Below, one piece after another: positions 24,389 through 24,827 of a DNA stretch of 24,827 nucleotides. Below the pieces are notes generated by a model, which saw only the letters and a list, made by a program, of their open reading frames with translations, did no database searches and was not told where the DNA came from. The DNA comes from an uncultured Acetatifactor sp. (GTDB taxonomy: Bacteria; Bacillota; Clostridia; Lachnospirales; Lachnospiraceae). The stretch covers positions 1 through 24,827 of the forward strand of contig CAJUQT010000054.1 in assembly GCA_910588225.1 (NCBI GenBank). Reading direction: 5' to 3'. Position numbers and translations under genes: made by a program. The first letter of the stretch is position 1. Each line of letters begins with the position of its first letter.

Positions 24389-24429
24389 GCGCTTGCCTTT
24401 GGCCTTATGGCCACGGGCAGGCGCTTTTT
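24389..24429 (+). terminator. Strong nested-stem intrinsic terminator
   Basis: GCGCTTGCC (24389-24397) pairs with GGCAGGCGC (24416-24424, one G-U pair). Inside it TGGCC (24400-24404 region) pairs with GGCCA around TTAT. Five Ts follow (24425-24429). No intact rightward gene ends just before it, so it probably survives from a gene lost by deletion, or acts as a second stop for the glycan locus. Confidence 0.8.
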
Positions 24430-24520
24430 CTATATCCTCTGGAAATTTTGCCAAGTAGACTTTCGAAACCAGCTATTCGTGAGTAAACAGGTGGAACTAC
24501 ATTTCTCTTTTGAGAACTGA

Positions 24521-24676
24521 ATATCGCTGGCCCGGGCCCGGCGCATGAAGAAACTGAGCCAAGCGGGACAGCTTGATATGGATGCCATTTTTTCCATGAT
24601 GACGGAGGAAAAGGGCAATCAGAAAGAAACCGTCAAAATCGGCATGGACAAGCTGCGGAAGAAAAACAAGAATTAA
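24521..24676 (+). pseudogene. ParB-like partition protein, C-terminal scrap
   Basis: The frame after a stop at 24518 reads ISLARARRMKKLSQAGQLDM then DAIFSMMTEEKGNQKETVKI and GMDKLRKKNKN before TAA. This resembles the C-terminal part of ParB-type proteins of plasmids and integrative elements in Clostridia (pattern S-x-x-x-A-x-R-M-K-K-L-S-x-x-G-x-L-x-x-D-A-I-x-x-x-M-x-E-E-K-x-N-Q-K-E). The nuclease-like domain and helix-turn-helix are missing, and there is no ribosome site before the ATG at 24545. Most likely the leftover of a mobile element. The family call rests on recalled motifs. Confidence 0.5.
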
Positions 24677-24705
24677 CTCATGTACGGTAAAGTTAAAAAA
24701 TGGTA

Positions 24706-24734
24706 TTGACAATGACATCAAAAGCGCATATACT
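24706..24734 (+). promoter_or_regulatory. Near-consensus promoter of the GntR-family gene
   Basis: TTGACA (24706-24711), a 17-base spacer and TATACT (24729-24734) give an almost perfect sigma-A promoter, with a predicted start near 24741 and a leader of about 50 bases. Confidence 0.88.
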
Positions 24735-24753
24735 GTACTTATCGAACCAGTAC
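24735..24753. promoter_or_regulatory. Dyad at the GntR-family gene's transcription start (operator candidate)
   Basis: GTACT (24735-24739) and AGTAC (24749-24753) form an inverted repeat with a 9-base spacer. It begins right after the -10 box and spans the predicted start. YtrA-type GntR repressors commonly bind such dyads in their own promoters; binding here is inferred. Confidence 0.5.
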
Positions 24754-24791
24754 GGATATTACAGACGATACGCATAGAGAGGAGTGAATAA

Positions 24792-24827
24792 ATGGAAATA
24801 ATCATAAGCAACAGCAGTGATAAGCCT
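24792..24827 (+). CDS. GntR-family (YtrA-type) transcriptional regulator, N-terminal fragment
   Basis: Only MEIIISNSSDKP is visible before the window ends. This is the typical opening of YtrA-subfamily GntR regulators, which continue with P-I-Y-E-Q-I and a winged helix. GGAG (24781-24784) lies 7 bases before the ATG. Such regulators usually repress a neighbouring ABC exporter operon that they share a transcript with, so an ABC transporter probably follows outside the window. With 12 residues the call is good but not certain. Confidence 0.72.
   Translation, partial: MEIIISNSSDKP

Noticed and set aside
1..24827. CRISPR array, rRNA or intact tRNA genes
   Set aside because: No regularly spaced identical repeats and no RNA-gene signatures were found on either strand by eye.

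Overview
The window looks like a chromosomal stretch of a gut-type Clostridia, most likely Lachnospiraceae. The evidence is the strong AGGAGG ribosome sites, the LplB/YtcP-type sugar importer without its own ATPase, many glycoside hydrolases that lack signal peptides, a Firmicutes AraC regulator, and BlaI and YtrA/GntR regulators at the edges. This assignment is an inference from gene style; no rRNA or other taxonomic marker is present.

Layout. Left flank (1-2326): the start of a leftward BlaI/MecI repressor with its promoter and two operator-like repeats, an AT-rich gap, a GNAT acetyltransferase, an internally deleted YitT membrane-protein remnant, and a hexapeptide sugar O-acetyltransferase that ends in a good terminator. 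Core (2355-24073): a carbohydrate-utilisation locus. Six rightward genes come first: a GH106-like glycosidase, a right-handed beta-helix protein with a frameshift, a DUF5605-type TIM-barrel glycosidase, GH43 with a discoidin-like domain, GH3, and GH2 with a GTG start. They run into a convergent AraC-family regulator whose 3' end overlaps the GH2 gene. The AraC gene is divergent from a second rightward set: two permeases, a GH5, a circularly permuted GH3 and a solute-binding lipoprotein. Right flank (24074-24827): a terminator, a C-terminal IS66 transposase scrap, another strong terminator, a ParB-like C-terminal scrap, and the start of a YtrA-type GntR regulator with a near-consensus promoter.

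How the genes probably work together (inference): the lipoprotein captures an oligosaccharide, the two permeases import it using an ATPase encoded elsewhere, and cytoplasmic glycosidases strip it residue by residue. The AraC protein probably senses the sugar or its breakdown and controls both arms. The mix of GH106-like, GH43, GH2, two GH3, GH5, DUF5605-type and beta-helix proteins points to a branched plant-type heteroglycan with beta-glucosyl and probably rhamnosyl or arabinosyl parts. The sequence alone does not fix the substrate.

The most interesting points are the unusual all-cytoplasmic glycosidase set, the frameshifted beta-helix gene, a 9-base motif shared between the two transporter promoters, the 30-bp repeat inside the GH106-like gene, and the layered gene scraps at both edges.
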